Of a stretch of 64,000 nt of DNA, positions 1 through 8,040 are shown piece after piece. A model generated the notes under the pieces. It made no database searches. It saw only the letters and a list, made by a program, of their open reading frames with translations, and was not told the origin of the DNA. This DNA is from Caballeronia insecticola (GTDB lineage: Bacteria; Pseudomonadota; Gammaproteobacteria; Burkholderiales; Burkholderiaceae). Location: assembly GCF_000402035.1 (NCBI RefSeq), contig NC_021288.1:1-64000 (forward strand), read 5' to 3'. The position numbers were made by a program, and so were the translations under genes. How positions within the stretch are numbered: the stretch's first letter is position 1; each line of letters begins with the position of its first letter.

Positions 1-296
1 CTGCTCGCCGCGGCGATCGATGGCGACGCGGCCGCGTCGTCCGGTGCTGACTTGCTGCATCCAGCCGTGAGTGCGCAAACGATTGCACCAACGCAAACGA
101 CGAAACACGCTGCGGCGCGGCGGCAGCCTGGGACAGACGACATCGGGTTCTCCGGCGATTCACATCGATCGATACAGCGCCGCGAAGCTTAGCCATCGCG
201 TGTGTAAGCAATGTGACCGGACGCGCTACCATACGTCGGCCGATTGGAGCCAAGATCGGCGCCAGGATCGACGCAAACCCAGAGGACGACCCACGC
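1..296. other. left-edge stretch, no gene assigned
   Basis: Both strands are open at the window edge. One reading frame on the plus strand runs from base 1 to a stop at about 190. On the minus strand an ATG at 60-58 starts 20 codons that run off the edge, which would be the 5' end of a gene divergent from the MFS transporter, perhaps its regulator. Twenty residues are too few to recognise a family and neither frame has a convincing ribosome binding site, so nothing is assigned. Confidence 0.3.
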
Positions 297-1541
297 GTGA
301 GCCAGCACGACGAAGCGAGCGACGAGTTTTTTCCGGCGAACGTTCACGAAACGGACCGCCGACAGGCGCTCATGCTGGCGATGGCGCTATCGCTCGGCAG
401 CGCCATCGCGCTCGGGCTGGCGCGCTTCTCCTACGCACTGTTGCTGCCGCCGATGCGCGTCGATCTCGCCTGGAATTTCGCGCAAGCCGGCGCGATGAAC
501 ACGGCGAACGCGTTCGGCTATCTGCTCGGCGCGCTCGCGTTTTCACGCCTGTCGATGCGCTTCGCATCGCGCACGCTGTTCATCGCCGGATGCGTGACGA
601 CGGCTGTGTTGATGGCGGCGAGCGGCGCGGTCATCGACACCGACGCGCTGCTCGCGCTGCGCGTGGCGACGGGCATCGGCAGCGCGCTCGTCTTCGTGAG
701 CGGCGGCGTGCTGGCGGCCCGGCTCGCGTCGGCCTCACCGCGCGATGCGGGTCTCGTGATCGGCCTCTACTACGGCGGCACCGGCTGGGGCATCGTGATG
801 TCGTCGATCATCGTGCCGTTCGCGGTGCTGCCCGTGGTTCACGGCTGGCGCTTCGCGTGGGTGGCGCTGGCGATCGCCTGCGCGGGGTGTTCGGTCGTCG
901 CGATGCGCGCGGCACGGCGGATCGAGGCGGCGCATCCGGTTGCATCGGCCACTCACGGCGCGAACGATGCACCCGGCGGCTCCGAGCAGCGGCGCCGCTT
1001 TGCGCTGGCGCTCGCCGGATACGGCTGCTTCGGCATCGGCTATATCGGCTACATGACGTTCATCGTCGCGTTGCTGCGCAATGCCGGCATGAGTCCCGCG
1101 GTGGTGACCGGCTTCTACGTTTTGCTGGGCGTGGCGACCGTGGTGTCGGCGCGCATGTGGTCCGGACTGCTCGATCGCATGCGCGGCGGCCAGGCCCTCG
1201 CGATCCTCAATGCGCTGCTCGCAGCCGCGACGCTCGTCCCGGCGATGATCGCGCATCCGTTCGCGGCGTTTTTGTCGGGCGCGGTGTTCGGGGCGACGTT
1301 CCTGTCCGCGGTGGCATCGACGACGGCGTTCGTGCGGCACAACCTGCCGGCGCGACAGTGGCCGAGGGGAATCAACGCATTCACCATCGTGTTCGCGTTG
1401 GGGCAGATCGTCGGGCCGGTTGTTATCGGCCGCGTGTCGGACAGCGCGGGGCTCACGCGCGGGCTCGTGTATTCCGCGCTGGTGCTGCTCGCCGGGGCGT
1501 TGCTGGCGGCTTGCCAGAAGCCGTTGAAGGACGCGGCCTGA
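297..1541 (+). CDS. YbfB/YjiJ-family MFS transporter
   Basis: The product is about 414 residues, a polytopic inner-membrane protein with roughly twelve hydrophobic segments starting near residue 20. Its first helix reads ALGLARFSYALLLPPMR, typical of the YbfB/YjiJ group of major facilitator permeases. Substrates of this group are mostly unknown and I cannot name one. An in-frame ATG at 213 lacks a Shine-Dalgarno sequence. I prefer the GTG at 297, preceded by AGAGGA at 281-286, because it also gives a normal short cytoplasmic N terminus. The gene is convergent with the replication initiator, 31 bases away. Nothing in the sequence ties it to the replication region; it is the end of an unrelated neighbouring locus. 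Confidence 0.85.
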   Translation: MSQHDEASDEFFPANVHETDRRQALMLAMALSLGSAIALGLARFSYALLLPPMRVDLAWNFAQAGAMNTANAFGYLLGALAFSRLSMRFASRTLFIAGCVTTAVLMAASGAVIDTDALLALRVATGIGSALVFVSGGVLAARLASASPRDAGLVIGLYYGGTGWGIVMSSIIVPFAVLPVVHGWRFAWVALAIACAGCSVVAMRAARRIEAAHPVASATHGANDAPGGSEQRRRFALALAGYGCFGIGYIGYMTFIVALLRNAGMSPAVVTGFYVLLGVATVVSARMWSGLLDRMRGGQALAILNALLAAATLVPAMIAHPFAAFLSGAVFGATFLSAVASTTAFVRHNLPARQWPRGINAFTIVFALGQIVGPVVIGRVSDSAGLTRGLVYSALVLLAGALLAACQKPLKDAA

Positions 1542-1572
1542 GGTCCAGGCGCAGTGTGAGCGTGCGGTCGGC

Positions 1573-2979
1573 TCAGACGCGACTGCCCGGGCGCGTCTTC
1601 TTCATTTTCACGAAGACGTGCGAGCAGAAAGCATCCGCGACCACACGATTGACCGTGAGGATGTTGTCGGCACTCAGCGTCTCGCGCGACAGCCCCTGTT
1701 TCTCGATGAGCCGTTGCGGAATCAGCTGGCTCACGAACGAATGGCAAAGATCGCGTCGCAATTGCGCTTCGGCCGCTTCGAACAGCTGACGTCCGGCCTT
1801 GATCTCCTCGCTCATCTTGGCCTTGGCCGTGTCGTTCTGCGCCTGAATGGTGGCTTCGAGCTGCGCCTGAGCGACATCGCGGCTGCGGCGGTCGCGGCGA
1901 TCCTCGTCGAGCAGCCTGGCCTTGATATCGGCCATCTTGCGGTCGGCGTCGCCGATTCGGTAATTGCCTTCCAGCGCCTTGAACAGATAACCGCGCGGAC
2001 TGACGGTCACCTTGCCTTCGTTGAGCTTGAAGCGCGTGTATTCGATCGCCTGCTCCAGACGCTCGTCCGTCCACTCGTCGCGGCGCTTGGCGAGGCGCTC
2101 GAAGTCGGGGGTATCGAAGGCGAATTCATTGTGCAGCAGCAGATACATCGAGTCCTGAATACCGGCGCGCGCGGCATCGGCGCCCTGCTTCTTCGTGAAC
2201 CTGAAGCGGATTTTCAGTTTCTCGGCCGGCACGCGCTCGGCGTTCGGTTCCCAGTTGACGTCGAAATCCGACACCTCGTTGAGCTGGTCGATGGCCGGTT
2301 CGAGAAAGCGCTTCTTGAACTCCTTCACTTCCTTGCGCGACTCGCCGACTTTCCCCGGCCATTCCAGCACGTCTTCGAAGGCGAACCACTCCGTGACGCC
2401 GTGCCCTTCGCACGGAATGAGGCGGTCGTAGATCGCGCGCGCGAGCGAAAGCGAAAACGCCGTCGACGCCCGCAAGCTCAACCAGTGCGCCTTATATGGG
2501 CTGATCAGGTATTTGATGACGCGCCCCGCGAGCAGGATACACACGACGTTCCGCTCGATATAGCAATCGCCCAGCAGGCTAATGGTGCCCCACGAGTCCT
2601 TCTCGGTGAGTTCCTCGATGGACGGCGCCGTCATGATTTCGACGCGCGCGCGCGCCGCGGCCCGCATCTGGGCGATGAGATGGCTGTGATTGCGGCTGTC
2701 GTAGCGCATCAGCCATTTGAAGTAGTTGACGTCGGCCGTGAAGGTATAGACCTTGTCGTCGATGAGCGTCTCGGGCGCCTTGGTGGCGACGATGAAATAC
2801 GCCGCATCGAGCACGCGGCGCGCGGCGATGCCCAGCCCGCCGACCCGCGTGAAGATGTTGTTGCGCAGGAAGCCGATTTCCCTCGTCGATTCGCAGATGG
2901 CCGAACCTTGCGCGGACATATCCTCGTAGATGTCCAGCGCCAGCTGCTGAGGCGTAACGGTGACTTGTTGGTTTTCCAT
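1573..2979 (-). CDS. repA: Rep_3-type replication initiator protein
   Basis: This is a 468-residue initiator that should bind the iterons just upstream of its own start and open the origin. The central part (about residues 195-245) carries the Rep_3 second winged-helix pattern with the hallmark KEFKKRFLEPAIDQLNE, and the region around 40-130 fits the first winged helix. The C-terminal 100 residues are charged and helical, probably coiled coil. The length matches the RepA proteins of Burkholderia secondary chromosomes and is longer than most small-plasmid Rep_3 proteins. It is divergent from parA across a 646-base intergenic region that holds the repeats. Autoregulation by iteron binding is likely, since the repeats begin only about 55 bases from its start codon. 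Rep identity is clear; the replicon class is inferred. Confidence 0.88.
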   Translation of the reverse strand: MENQQVTVTPQQLALDIYEDMSAQGSAICESTREIGFLRNNIFTRVGGLGIAARRVLDAAYFIVATKAPETLIDDKVYTFTADVNYFKWLMRYDSRNHSHLIAQMRAAARARVEIMTAPSIEELTEKDSWGTISLLGDCYIERNVVCILLAGRVIKYLISPYKAHWLSLRASTAFSLSLARAIYDRLIPCEGHGVTEWFAFEDVLEWPGKVGESRKEVKEFKKRFLEPAIDQLNEVSDFDVNWEPNAERVPAEKLKIRFRFTKKQGADAARAGIQDSMYLLLHNEFAFDTPDFERLAKRRDEWTDERLEQAIEYTRFKLNEGKVTVSPRGYLFKALEGNYRIGDADRKMADIKARLLDEDRRDRRSRDVAQAQLEATIQAQNDTAKAKMSEEIKAGRQLFEAAEAQLRRDLCHSFVSQLIPQRLIEKQGLSRETLSADNILTVNRVVADAFCSHVFVKMKKTRPGSRV

Positions 2980-3034
2980 GCTTCCGATTCGGCTTCGATC
3001 CCCGGCACTCTAACAGGCGAGCAAGGGGTGTCAA

Positions 3035-3200
3035 CACAAAAACCGCCCCGCTTTTCCCCATGTTATCCGCACAAAAATCGCCCTGTTGCCGGGCCGCCGC
3101 TCACAATTTCCACCCCGATCGACACAATTTCCGCCCCCGGCTGACCAATTTCCAGCCTGCCCAGCACAAAAACCGCCCCGGCCTTCACAAAAACCGTCCC
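3035..3200. repeat. iteron array, consensus CACAAAAACCGCCCC
   Basis: Fifteen-base repeats start at 3035, 3070, 3102, 3123, 3144, 3165 and 3186. The copies at 3035 and 3165 are identical (CACAAAAACCGCCCC), 3070 and 3186 are close variants, and 3102/3123 read CACAATTTCCxCCCC. The copy at 3144 is degenerate. The last five are exactly 21 bases apart, two helical turns, so bound Rep molecules would lie on one face of the DNA. One DnaA-box-like sequence overlaps the second iteron and another follows the last one. Confidence 0.8.
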
Positions 3201-3374
3201 TATCCACAGGCGTTGTCGTTGATTTAAAAGGAAAAGTTTGAGACTGTTTGTAGGTTGGCGGGTTTAAGGTTTACAAAAAACCAGACATACACTGCGAGAC
3301 AAAGCTCGATCTGTGGTCAAGATTCGTTTCTAACTTGCTGAAAAGATTGATGTTTTTAGTGAGAATCGATGTTG

Positions 3375-3406
3375 CACAAAAACCGTCCCGGGGGTGCTTT
3401 TTGTGC
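3375..3406. repeat. inverted iteron pair
   Basis: A further iteron (CACAAAAACCGTCCC, 3375-3389) is followed after two bases by an inverted, partly matching copy (GGGTGCTTTTTGTG). This opposed arrangement differs from the direct array at 3035-3200. In related replicons such inverted repeats often act as the Rep operator or handcuffing site. That role is inferred. Confidence 0.6.
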
Positions 3407-3586
3407 GGAGCTATTCGCTGGCGATTTGAGTTGAGCCGCTTTCAAGGTGAGTGAAGGTCAATCGCCATACTCTGCATGACGAGATTTCCGCGAAAAAATG
3501 CCCGGAAATCAACGGGATCAGGGTTCCTAACTGCTTAGAATCGTGAAATCTCCGCGCTTCACAAGCTTGTTTACGCGTATTCGTGT

Positions 3587-3627
3587 ATTCTGCGCTTCAG
3601 CGTCAATACAAGGAGAAAGCGCAGAAT
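3587..3627 (+). promoter_or_regulatory. inverted repeat enclosing the parA ribosome binding site
   Basis: A perfect 11-base inverted repeat, ATTCTGCGCTT (3587-3597) and AAGCGCAGAAT (3617-3627), brackets the Shine-Dalgarno sequence AGGAG (3611-3615). Its right arm covers the first two bases of the parA ATG at 3626. In the mRNA it would fold into a stem with a 19-base loop that pairs the start codon and exposes the Shine-Dalgarno in the loop. In DNA it could be the autorepression operator bound by the ParA N-terminal helix-turn-helix. The sequence does not decide between the two. Confidence 0.6.
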
Positions 3628-4837
3628 GGCAAACGTAGGCACCCTACCTATGGAAGATCGGAAGGTTACGCTTCGCGAAGTCGCAGATTTCGCCGATAAC
3701 CTCGAACCCTTTGCGGACAATCTTCGGGAACAGATCCTCGCACCGCGACCGCGCAAGACGGCGCCGTTCTACACCATCAGCGAGCTAGCCGAGATGTGCA
3801 ATCTCACGCGGCAGCAGATTCAGTACTTGGTGACAAAGGGCGAAGGCGGTCTGCCTACCGGGACGCTCAACGGCAGCGGCCGCAGCCGCACGTTTACGTT
3901 GCCGGAAGTCCGTGTGTGGGTAAAGCTAGCATCGGACATCTTTCAAACGCGTCTCGATGACGGCATCGGCGACTTCAGAGGCAAGGTACTGACGACGGCG
4001 CAATTGAAAGGCGGCTCGGCCAAGACCACCACGACGGTTTGCCTCGCGCAGGCATTGACGCTCCTCGGTCGCAAGGTCTTGCTCATCGACCTGGATCCGC
4101 AGGCGTCGGCGTCGGAACTGTGCGGACTCTACGCGGAGAAGGAAATCTCCGGCGACGATACCGTACTCCCCTATATATATGATCAGAACGTGGAAGGCGG
4201 TCTGGGCGCGAGCGTTCAGTCGACCTATTGGGACGGGCTCGACATCATCCCGGGTCACACGTTCTTGTACGGCGCGGAGTTTCTGTTGCCGGCCAGACAG
4301 AAGACGATCCAGGGCTATCGTTTTTGGGCGGTCTTGCGCGAAGGCCTCGAGCCGCTTCGCTCGCAGTACGACTACATTCTGATCGACACGTCGCCGTCGC
4401 TGTCGTACATGAACCTGAACGCGCTGCTGGCCGCAGACGCGCTCGTCATGCCGATGATCCCCGAGAATCTTGACTTCATCAGCTCGCTGGCATTCTGGCG
4501 GTTGTTTTCGGATGTGGCGGAGGACTTCCTCCCCTACGAAGAAGACAAGGTTTACGACTTCATCTCCATCCTGTTGTCGAAGGTCGACTATGGGAAAACG
4601 TCGTCGGCGCCGGTGGTGCGTCAGTGGGCGCAGAGTGCGTACGGACGATGGCTCGATCCGTTCGAGATTCCCGCGAGTTCGGTCATGAGCGGTGGCGCAC
4701 TCTCCTTCTCGACGGCGCTCGATGTCGTCAGCACCCACTCCACGGCGAAATCCCTTCAACGTGTTCGACAGCCGATGATGCAATATGCCAAATGGCTGGA
4801 TGATATGTTCATCAAATCGTGGAAGGAGTCTGCATGA
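3626..4837 (+). CDS. parA: ParA partition ATPase with N-terminal HTH
   Basis: This 403-residue protein is the type Ia (P1/F-like) ParA class. It has an N-terminal extension with a helix-turn-helix at about residues 48-75 (FYTISELAEMCNLTRQQIQYL) that usually autorepresses the operon. The ATPase domain follows, with a deviant Walker A KGGSAKTTT at 128-136 and the Walker A' aspartates in LIDLDPQA. It uses ATP to move ParB-bound DNA over the nucleoid. The ATG at 3626 is preceded by AGGAG. The gene overlaps parB by four bases (ATGA), so the two are translationally coupled. The inverted repeat over the start suggests autoregulation. Confidence 0.95.
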   Translation: MANVGTLPMEDRKVTLREVADFADNLEPFADNLREQILAPRPRKTAPFYTISELAEMCNLTRQQIQYLVTKGEGGLPTGTLNGSGRSRTFTLPEVRVWVKLASDIFQTRLDDGIGDFRGKVLTTAQLKGGSAKTTTTVCLAQALTLLGRKVLLIDLDPQASASELCGLYAEKEISGDDTVLPYIYDQNVEGGLGASVQSTYWDGLDIIPGHTFLYGAEFLLPARQKTIQGYRFWAVLREGLEPLRSQYDYILIDTSPSLSYMNLNALLAADALVMPMIPENLDFISSLAFWRLFSDVAEDFLPYEEDKVYDFISILLSKVDYGKTSSAPVVRQWAQSAYGRWLDPFEIPASSVMSGGALSFSTALDVVSTHSTAKSLQRVRQPMMQYAKWLDDMFIKSWKESA

Positions 4838-5811
4838 GCAACAACATTCGTGAACAGTTGATGGCCAAGACGGCCAACTTGCCCAAGCCCGCGGACTTCA
4901 AAGGGGAGAACAAGAAGGACAAGACGAACCGGGGTCCGCAGACGATGCCGGGGATCACGAGCGCGTTGGCCGCCGCGCAGCTTCGAATTCAGGAACTCGA
5001 GTCGAGGGGCGTGGAGACGGAGATTCGCGTCGATTCGATCGTGCCGAATCCGTGGCAGCCGCGACGTCAGTTTAACGAGACCAAGCTTTCGGAACTGGCG
5101 CGTTCGATCAACGAAGTCGGGCTGCTGCAGGCGGTGACGGTTCGTCGAATTGGCGAGACGTTTCAGCTTGTCGCGGGCGAGCGACGGTGGCGCGCGCACA
5201 AGTTGATCAATAAGGAAAGCATCCGGGCGGTGGTGATCGAGTGTTCGGATCAGGATATGGCCGCATTGGCGTTGATGGAGAACGTCACGCGCGACGATCT
5301 TTCCGATTATGAGATCGCGATTGCGATACGGCGAGCGGAGTCGGAGTTTCCGAATCGGACGCGTCTCGCCGAGGCGATGGGAATTTCTCGAAGTGATCTC
5401 TATCGGTTCTTGGCGTATGACTCGTTGCCGGATTTCGTGAAGCGCGACCTCGATTTGACGCCTGCGGTTTTGGGCGCTTCTTCGGCGCAGGATATTGCGA
5501 ACGCGCTGAAGAAAACGGGTGAGCCGGGGATGAAGGCGCTTCAGGAATTGTGGCCGCAGGTGGTAGCGGGTGATTTGGTCCAAACGAAGGTAGCCGCTAG
5601 TTTGAGTGCGCAAGCGAGTCGGGGAGAATCGGCGACGGATGCGGGTGGCAGAAGCATTCTCAAGATTTTTGCCGGAAAGGTTCAGGCGGGGAGTATCACG
5701 AAGGACGTTAAGGGACTGACGTTCAAATTTAAGGCTGGCGTTATGACTGAAGAGCAGGAGGGTCAGCTTAGGGAGCATATAGGCAAGATGTTCTCAATCC
5801 GATCGGAATGA
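4834..5811 (+). CDS. parB: ParB partition protein
   Basis: The 325-residue centromere-binding protein has an N-terminal CTPase/sulfiredoxin-like domain. The ParB box motifs are IVPNPWQPRR (about residues 69-78) and GERRWRA (about 115-121). A central helix-turn-helix (RLAEAMGISRSDLYRFL, about 173-189) should recognise parS, and a C-terminal dimerisation region follows. I chose the ATG at 4834, spaced five bases from AAGGAG, over the in-frame GTG at 4819. The start overlaps the parA stop. Seven copies of an 18-base palindrome lie downstream and are its likely targets. A rho-independent terminator begins five bases after the stop codon. Confidence 0.95.
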   Translation: MSNNIREQLMAKTANLPKPADFKGENKKDKTNRGPQTMPGITSALAAAQLRIQELESRGVETEIRVDSIVPNPWQPRRQFNETKLSELARSINEVGLLQAVTVRRIGETFQLVAGERRWRAHKLINKESIRAVVIECSDQDMAALALMENVTRDDLSDYEIAIAIRRAESEFPNRTRLAEAMGISRSDLYRFLAYDSLPDFVKRDLDLTPAVLGASSAQDIANALKKTGEPGMKALQELWPQVVAGDLVQTKVAASLSAQASRGESATDAGGRSILKIFAGKVQAGSITKDVKGLTFKFKAGVMTEEQEGQLREHIGKMFSIRSE

Positions 5812-5815
5812 CACG

Positions 5816-5838
5816 AACCCGCCTCGGCGGGTTTTTTA
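5816..5838 (+). terminator. parAB terminator
   Basis: An eight-base-pair stem AACCCGCC/GGCGGGTT with a two-base loop is followed by a run of T. It sits directly after the parB stop codon and is a clear intrinsic terminator. Confidence 0.85.
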
Positions 5839-5877
5839 TTCGCTCGGCGGACGAAGAAGGTGATGTTGCGGACCCGA

Positions 5878-5895
5878 GTGTCCGAATTCGGACAG
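5878..5895. promoter_or_regulatory. parS-type palindrome 1
   Basis: The 16-base perfect palindrome TGTCCGAATTCGGACA lies at 5879-5894. It is the first of seven copies downstream of parB. The outermost pair is mismatched in this copy (G...G). Confidence 0.75.
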
Positions 5896-6020
5896 ATTGA
5901 CGGGAGGCTCGTGCTCTAGACGTTGAGGGTGATCAGTGGTCGACGTGTTTCAAGTGTATCGAGGCCGGCTCCGTTGTTTTGCTTGTGGGCGCTGAAAGCG
6001 CGACACTGCACTCGCACTGA

Positions 6021-6038
6021 GTGTCCGAATTCGGACAC
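6021..6038. promoter_or_regulatory. parS-type palindrome 2
   Basis: Perfect 18-base palindrome GTGTCCGAATTCGGACAC, identical to copies 3, 4, 5 and 7. Confidence 0.78.
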
Positions 6039-6059
6039 GGTGTGACGCAGCATTGCTAA

Positions 6060-6143
6060 CGGTTGTTTTCGGAGGGCGTGAAACAAAGACCGGTTTGGGT
6101 CAGGCAACCTTTAGGCAAGATGCTTCCGTCTACACCGGATTGT
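6060..6143 (+). pseudogene. decayed duplicate of the parB 3' end
   Basis: The sequence just before the second terminator echoes the parB end. TAGGCAAGATG at 6112-6122 repeats 5780-5790 exactly, and GGTCAG precedes both. In the matching frame the translation contains F..GV followed by LGKML, compared with F.AGV and IGKMF in ParB. A near-copy of the parB terminator follows at the same distance. I read this as the eroded tail of a second parB copy; the similarity is short, so confidence is limited. Confidence 0.45.
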
Positions 6144-6168
6144 AAAACCCGCCTGGGCGGGTTTTTTG
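6144..6168 (+). terminator. second terminator, near-copy of the parAB terminator
   Basis: Stem AACCCGCC/GGCGGGTT with loop TG, preceded by A and followed by a T run. It differs from the parB terminator in the loop only. No intact gene lies upstream, so it either ends a decayed parB copy or terminates a short RNA from 5840-6143. Confidence 0.7.
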
Positions 6169-6208
6169 TTTAAGGGAACGGGATCGACACGCGACGTCAA
6201 AAGGCGCA

Positions 6209-6226
6209 GTGTCCGAATTCGGACAC
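6209..6226. promoter_or_regulatory. parS-type palindrome 3 (extended)
   Basis: GTGTCCGAATTCGGACAC, here embedded in a longer perfect palindrome of 28 bases (6204-6231). Confidence 0.78.
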
Positions 6227-6648
6227 TGCGCTTCGACACCAAGTCTGCTATGCCATGGTTGTTCGGCGGTGGAAAAGGTTTAGTGAAATTTGGGGACGAC
6301 TCGCTTCAGTACTTCGGTTAGCTCGGGCGAGCGTGGTCAGGAAGAAAGATCGCGCCCGCACTCGGACACAGCGCGACACCGCGATGATTTTATTCGGTGA
6401 GCACAGCCGGAACGGGCGATTCGCTAGCAACGGGAATTCTGCGCTGCTCTATTGTTTGACCGCAAACATAGTGTGGCGCCCGCGCGCCCCGCGTCCAATT
6501 ATGGAACGACGGCGAGCTGTTCACCGCAGATTGGCAGAGGCGTCAGAATCGAGTTCGGCCGCAAAAGTTAAATGTTTCTAGCGCCGACAAATTCACCGGC
6601 TGGTGCCGGCCAGATACGCCGTGGTGAGTAAAGCGTCCCGCAGCGCAA

Positions 6649-6666
6649 GTGTCCGAATTCGGACAC
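6649..6666. promoter_or_regulatory. parS-type palindrome 4
   Basis: Perfect 18-base copy of GTGTCCGAATTCGGACAC. Confidence 0.78.
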
Positions 6667-6802
6667 GCGCGGAGGCACCGCGAAGTGTGTGTATCGCAGA
6701 ATCTTAGGCAGACGTTTCATCTTCAGAGGCAGGCTGAAAGTTTAAAACGCTGCCGCGATTTTCAAACGCGAATCCCGCGCAGCGAAGTCCCATCTAAGGA
6801 TC

Positions 6803-6820
6803 GTGTCCGAATTCGGACAC
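6803..6820. promoter_or_regulatory. parS-type palindrome 5
   Basis: Perfect 18-base copy of GTGTCCGAATTCGGACAC. Confidence 0.78.
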
Positions 6821-6901
6821 CGAGAATAAGACGCTGCAATGGGTAGTCGCCCCCGTAGCAAGGGTAAATACCATTACCCGAGAAGTTGACCGCGCGCCTG
6901 A

Positions 6902-6919
6902 CTGTCCGAATTCGGACAG
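6902..6919. promoter_or_regulatory. parS-type palindrome 6 (extended)
   Basis: CTGTCCGAATTCGGACAG. The outer pair is C/G instead of G/C, and the symmetry extends to 30 bases (6896-6925), the longest of the set. Confidence 0.78.
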
Positions 6920-7009
6920 TCAGGCACCACCACGGCCGGGGCGAAATACCGAACGAACGAAGCTGCAGACTTATCGGGCGAGGTAAGGCCCTGACCGCTA
7001 AGTGCAGCA

Positions 7010-7027
7010 GTGTCCGAATTCGGACAC
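7010..7027. promoter_or_regulatory. parS-type palindrome 7
   Basis: Perfect 18-base copy and the last of the cluster; none was seen in the remaining 57 kb. Confidence 0.78.
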
Positions 7028-7813
7028 AAAGATCCGTGCTGCCTAATGTCGACGACTACACGACAGGGCCGGAATCGACTGGCCAAGATCTGCGCGCACA
7101 GGGCACTTCGCGGATAGCCATCGCGAACGCAAAGACAATCCCCTCAAGAAACAGCGCATCAGGATCGGCAATGTACTTCGCTTATCGTCTACGCAATTGC
7201 CGGCGATGCGATAGGTCCGATGGTCTGCCTGAAAGCCATCCAGTTGGAATAGGTCCGTCTCGGCTACTAGGACGCGCTTTGCATCACCTTAAGTTGGCGC
7301 GACGCTTCACCACGCAGTCACCTCAAATCGTGTTTGAGCAACCAGTTCGCCCGTCACGATGTGCCCAACTTGCTCGACAGAGCGGGGTCCGTCAGCGACA
7401 CCCTCCGCGTCACTACGATGTCGTCTGCTCGCCAATCATTGCAACCCGAAAGCAATAGACGTCGCTTATCCGTTTGGATATGCGTGAGTGCTGGGCGTAT
7501 GAAAAGCGATACTCAGGTGTATCACCGCCAGAGGTAGTCTTGAGGAGTGGCGTTTTATCGTCGCTCGAATCCGCTTTAGCAGCCCAGCGACTTGCAACTG
7601 GGGATGTTCGGCGGCTCGACTAATGTTCGCGCCCGTGAAACATAGATTAAAGCTCGTCCATATAATATTTTTATTTAAAATCAATAAGTTATCAAATTTA
7701 TCTGAACTTGTTTCACGGAGGGACAGCCCCAATGCGAAAGGTTGAAGCTTTTGCAGCAGCGATCCTCATTAATTCTTAAACCATAGCCCCTAGAAAATCG
7801 AGTTCGTATCATT

Positions 7814-7831
7814 CGATACACATATGTATCG
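7814..7831. promoter_or_regulatory. inverted repeat CGATAC-N6-GTATCG
   Basis: Six-base perfect arms lie in AT-rich DNA about 210 bases upstream of the receptor start. The AAACGATAC half recurs (inverted here) in the two boxes nearer the gene, so it may bind the same factor. Confidence 0.4.
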
Positions 7832-7937
7832 TTTCAGCGGCCACGCCGTTCTCCGCTTAATATCGTCCCTCCACCGCAGGCCCCTCCAATCCGCAATATC
7901 CCCACAACCTGGCCACCAACGAGCCGCTTGGCTTTCA

Positions 7938-8030
7938 TAAACGATACGTTATATCATCTCAAAAATCACGGAACAGTGACCACATCGAAGGCCAAATACA
8001 ACCATCAACAGAAACGATATATCATCACAT
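7938..8030 (+). promoter_or_regulatory. candidate Zur/Fur-family boxes upstream of TonB receptor
   Basis: Two related AT-rich elements occur: ACGATACGTTATATCATC at 7941-7958 (symmetric GATA-N5-TATC) and AAACGATATATCATC around 8012-8026 (GATATATC palindrome). They resemble Fur-superfamily operators such as Zur boxes, which fits a receptor of the ZnuD type. No Zur gene is in the window. The assignment is inference from position and symmetry. Confidence 0.45.
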
Positions 8031-8040
8031 AAAGCCAAAC

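Larger units (their letters stand above)
2980..3625. other. probable replication origin (rep-parA intergenic region)
   Basis: This 646-base region between divergent repA and parA contains no plausible gene. It holds iteron-like repeats at 3035-3200 and 3375-3406. It also has two near-consensus DnaA boxes with one mismatch each (TTATCCGCA at 3063-3071, CTATCCACA at 3200-3208). An AT-rich stretch at about 3220-3380 could serve as the unwinding element, and the parA leader hairpin closes the region. Initiator, iterons, DnaA boxes, AT-rich DNA and par genes together are the standard layout of an iteron-controlled origin. Function is inferred from this arrangement. Confidence 0.75.
7028..8040. other. 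gene-free stretch between par region and TonB receptor
   Basis: Several short frames are open here but none has a ribosome binding site, recognisable sequence or normal codon use. Base composition is lower in GC than the flanking genes, especially at 7640-7990. The last 230 bases carry AT-rich symmetric boxes that probably control the receptor gene. Confidence 0.6.

Noticed and set aside
71..1789. 572-codon plus-strand frame at the left end
   Set aside because: Runs through the MFS gene in another frame into the repA 3' end; composition is Arg/Ala-rich without hydrophobic segments.
1618..3144. 508-codon open frame opposite the replication initiator
   Set aside because: It is the antisense shadow of repA: high GC leaves the opposite strand open. 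It has no ribosome binding site and the translation shows no family, while the minus-strand Rep_3 motifs are clear.
5878..7027. Palindromes as transcription terminators or a CRISPR-like array
   Set aside because: They lack T runs, have no loop, and are irregularly spaced with unrelated spacers; a DNA-binding site downstream of parB explains them better.
6886..7458. 190-codon frame among the parS sites
   Set aside because: It reads through two palindromes, has no ribosome binding site and atypical codon use; the region looks non-coding.
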